Source of the DNA: Tenericutes bacterium 4572_104
Lineage (GTDB): Bacteria; Bacillota_I; Bacilli_A; Izemoplasmatales; UBA5603
DNA: 5,571 bases
Direction: 5' to 3'
NCBI GenBank assembly: GCA_002084435.1
Contig: NBLG01000039.1
Span: 1-5,571, forward strand
Below, in pieces: positions 5,252 through 5,571 of the stretch (positions within the stretch are counted from its first letter, which is position 1; every line of letters begins with the position of its first letter). A model generated the notes under the pieces. The model made no database searches. It was given only the letters and a program-made list of their open reading frames with translations, and had not been told where the DNA came from. The translations under genes and the position numbers were made by a program.

Positions 5252-5571
5252 ATGAAAATAGGAGTTATAGGGAGTATTAATACCGATATAATTTATCAAA
5301 TTGACCATTTGCCTAAAGTAGGCGAAAGCATGTTTGGTAATAAATATGATATCTTAAGTGGAGGAAAGGGTGCTAATCAAGCAGTTATTCTTAATTCACT
5401 TGAAAGAGATGTAGTATTTTTAGGCGCTGTTGGAACTGATATATTTTCCTATCAAGCAAAGAAAAACTTTGAAGATAAAAACTTAAAATCTGAAATTTTA
5501 GTAAAAGAAGGAAATAGCGGATTAGCTATAATTCAATTAGCTAATAAAGATAATCAAATCGTTGTCTTTAA
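5252..5571 (+). CDS. rbsK: Ribokinase (3' partial)
   Basis: The first 106 codons of a PfkB-family sugar kinase, cut by the window's right edge; a complete ribokinase is about 300 residues. It phosphorylates D-ribose to ribose-5-phosphate with ATP in the cytoplasm. GSINTD (7-12) supplies the sugar-binding Asp (D12, E. coli D16). LPKVGE (20-25) and SGGKGANQAV (36-45), the PfkB signature 1, include K39 and N42 (E. coli K43, N46). FLGAVGTDIF (56-65) follows the family's G.vG.D.fG pattern. GGKGANQA is characteristic of ribokinases rather than fructokinase or KDG kinase. The start is backed by GAGG (5241-5244) 7 bases upstream. Its position directly behind a LacI-type gene suggests a ribose operon; transporter genes may follow outside the window. 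The ATP-binding and catalytic-base parts are not visible. Confidence 0.92.
   Translation, partial: MKIGVIGSINTDIIYQIDHLPKVGESMFGNKYDILSGGKGANQAVILNSLERDVVFLGAVGTDIFSYQAKKNFEDKNLKSEILVKEGNSGLAIIQLANKDNQIVVF

Overview
This is ordinary chromosomal sequence from a very AT-rich Gram-positive bacterium (about 30% G+C by eye). Codon use favours A/T endings, Shine-Dalgarno sites are of the GGAG/AGGA type, and two intrinsic terminators have U-tracts. The gene content (a class I phosphomannose-isomerase-like protein with a long N-terminal extension, a trimeric-type purine nucleoside phosphorylase, a J-domain/TPR membrane protein beside a small membrane zinc-ribbon protein, and a LacI-type regulator upstream of ribokinase) suggests a low-GC Firmicute. 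The last pairing points towards Clostridia/Tissierellia such as the Peptoniphilaceae, but the genus is not settled. All genes are on the + strand, packed into short transcription units.

Region 1 (1-2059): the 3' part of a phosphomannose-isomerase-like gene enters from the left edge and overlaps by 4 bases (ATGA) with a membrane-anchored SGNH/GDSL hydrolase gene. The unit ends in a clear rho-independent terminator. Region 2 (2060-4094): a perfect extended -10 promoter, overlapped by a 14-bp palindrome, drives a purine nucleoside phosphorylase. After 73 bases follows a two-gene operon, a J-domain/TPR/membrane protein and then a two-TM zinc-ribbon protein, closed by a second strong terminator. 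Region 3 (4095-5571): a fully consensus sigma-A promoter with a cre-like site inside its spacer drives a LacI-family regulator. Twelve bases later comes a ribokinase gene that runs off the right edge.

Functionally, the window leans towards sugar and nucleoside salvage. The phosphorylase yields ribose-1-phosphate and a free base, ribokinase phosphorylates free ribose, and the LacI-type protein probably controls the ribose operon, perhaps together with global carbon control. The J-domain and zinc-ribbon pair is a separate, poorly characterised membrane module.

I found no mobile element, CRISPR array, RNA gene, toxin-antitoxin pair or obviously novel system. The most interesting points are the N-terminal extension on the isomerase, the regulatory architecture and start correction of the LacI gene, the J-protein/zinc-ribbon module, and a D-to-E change plus ambiguous topology in the SGNH hydrolase.
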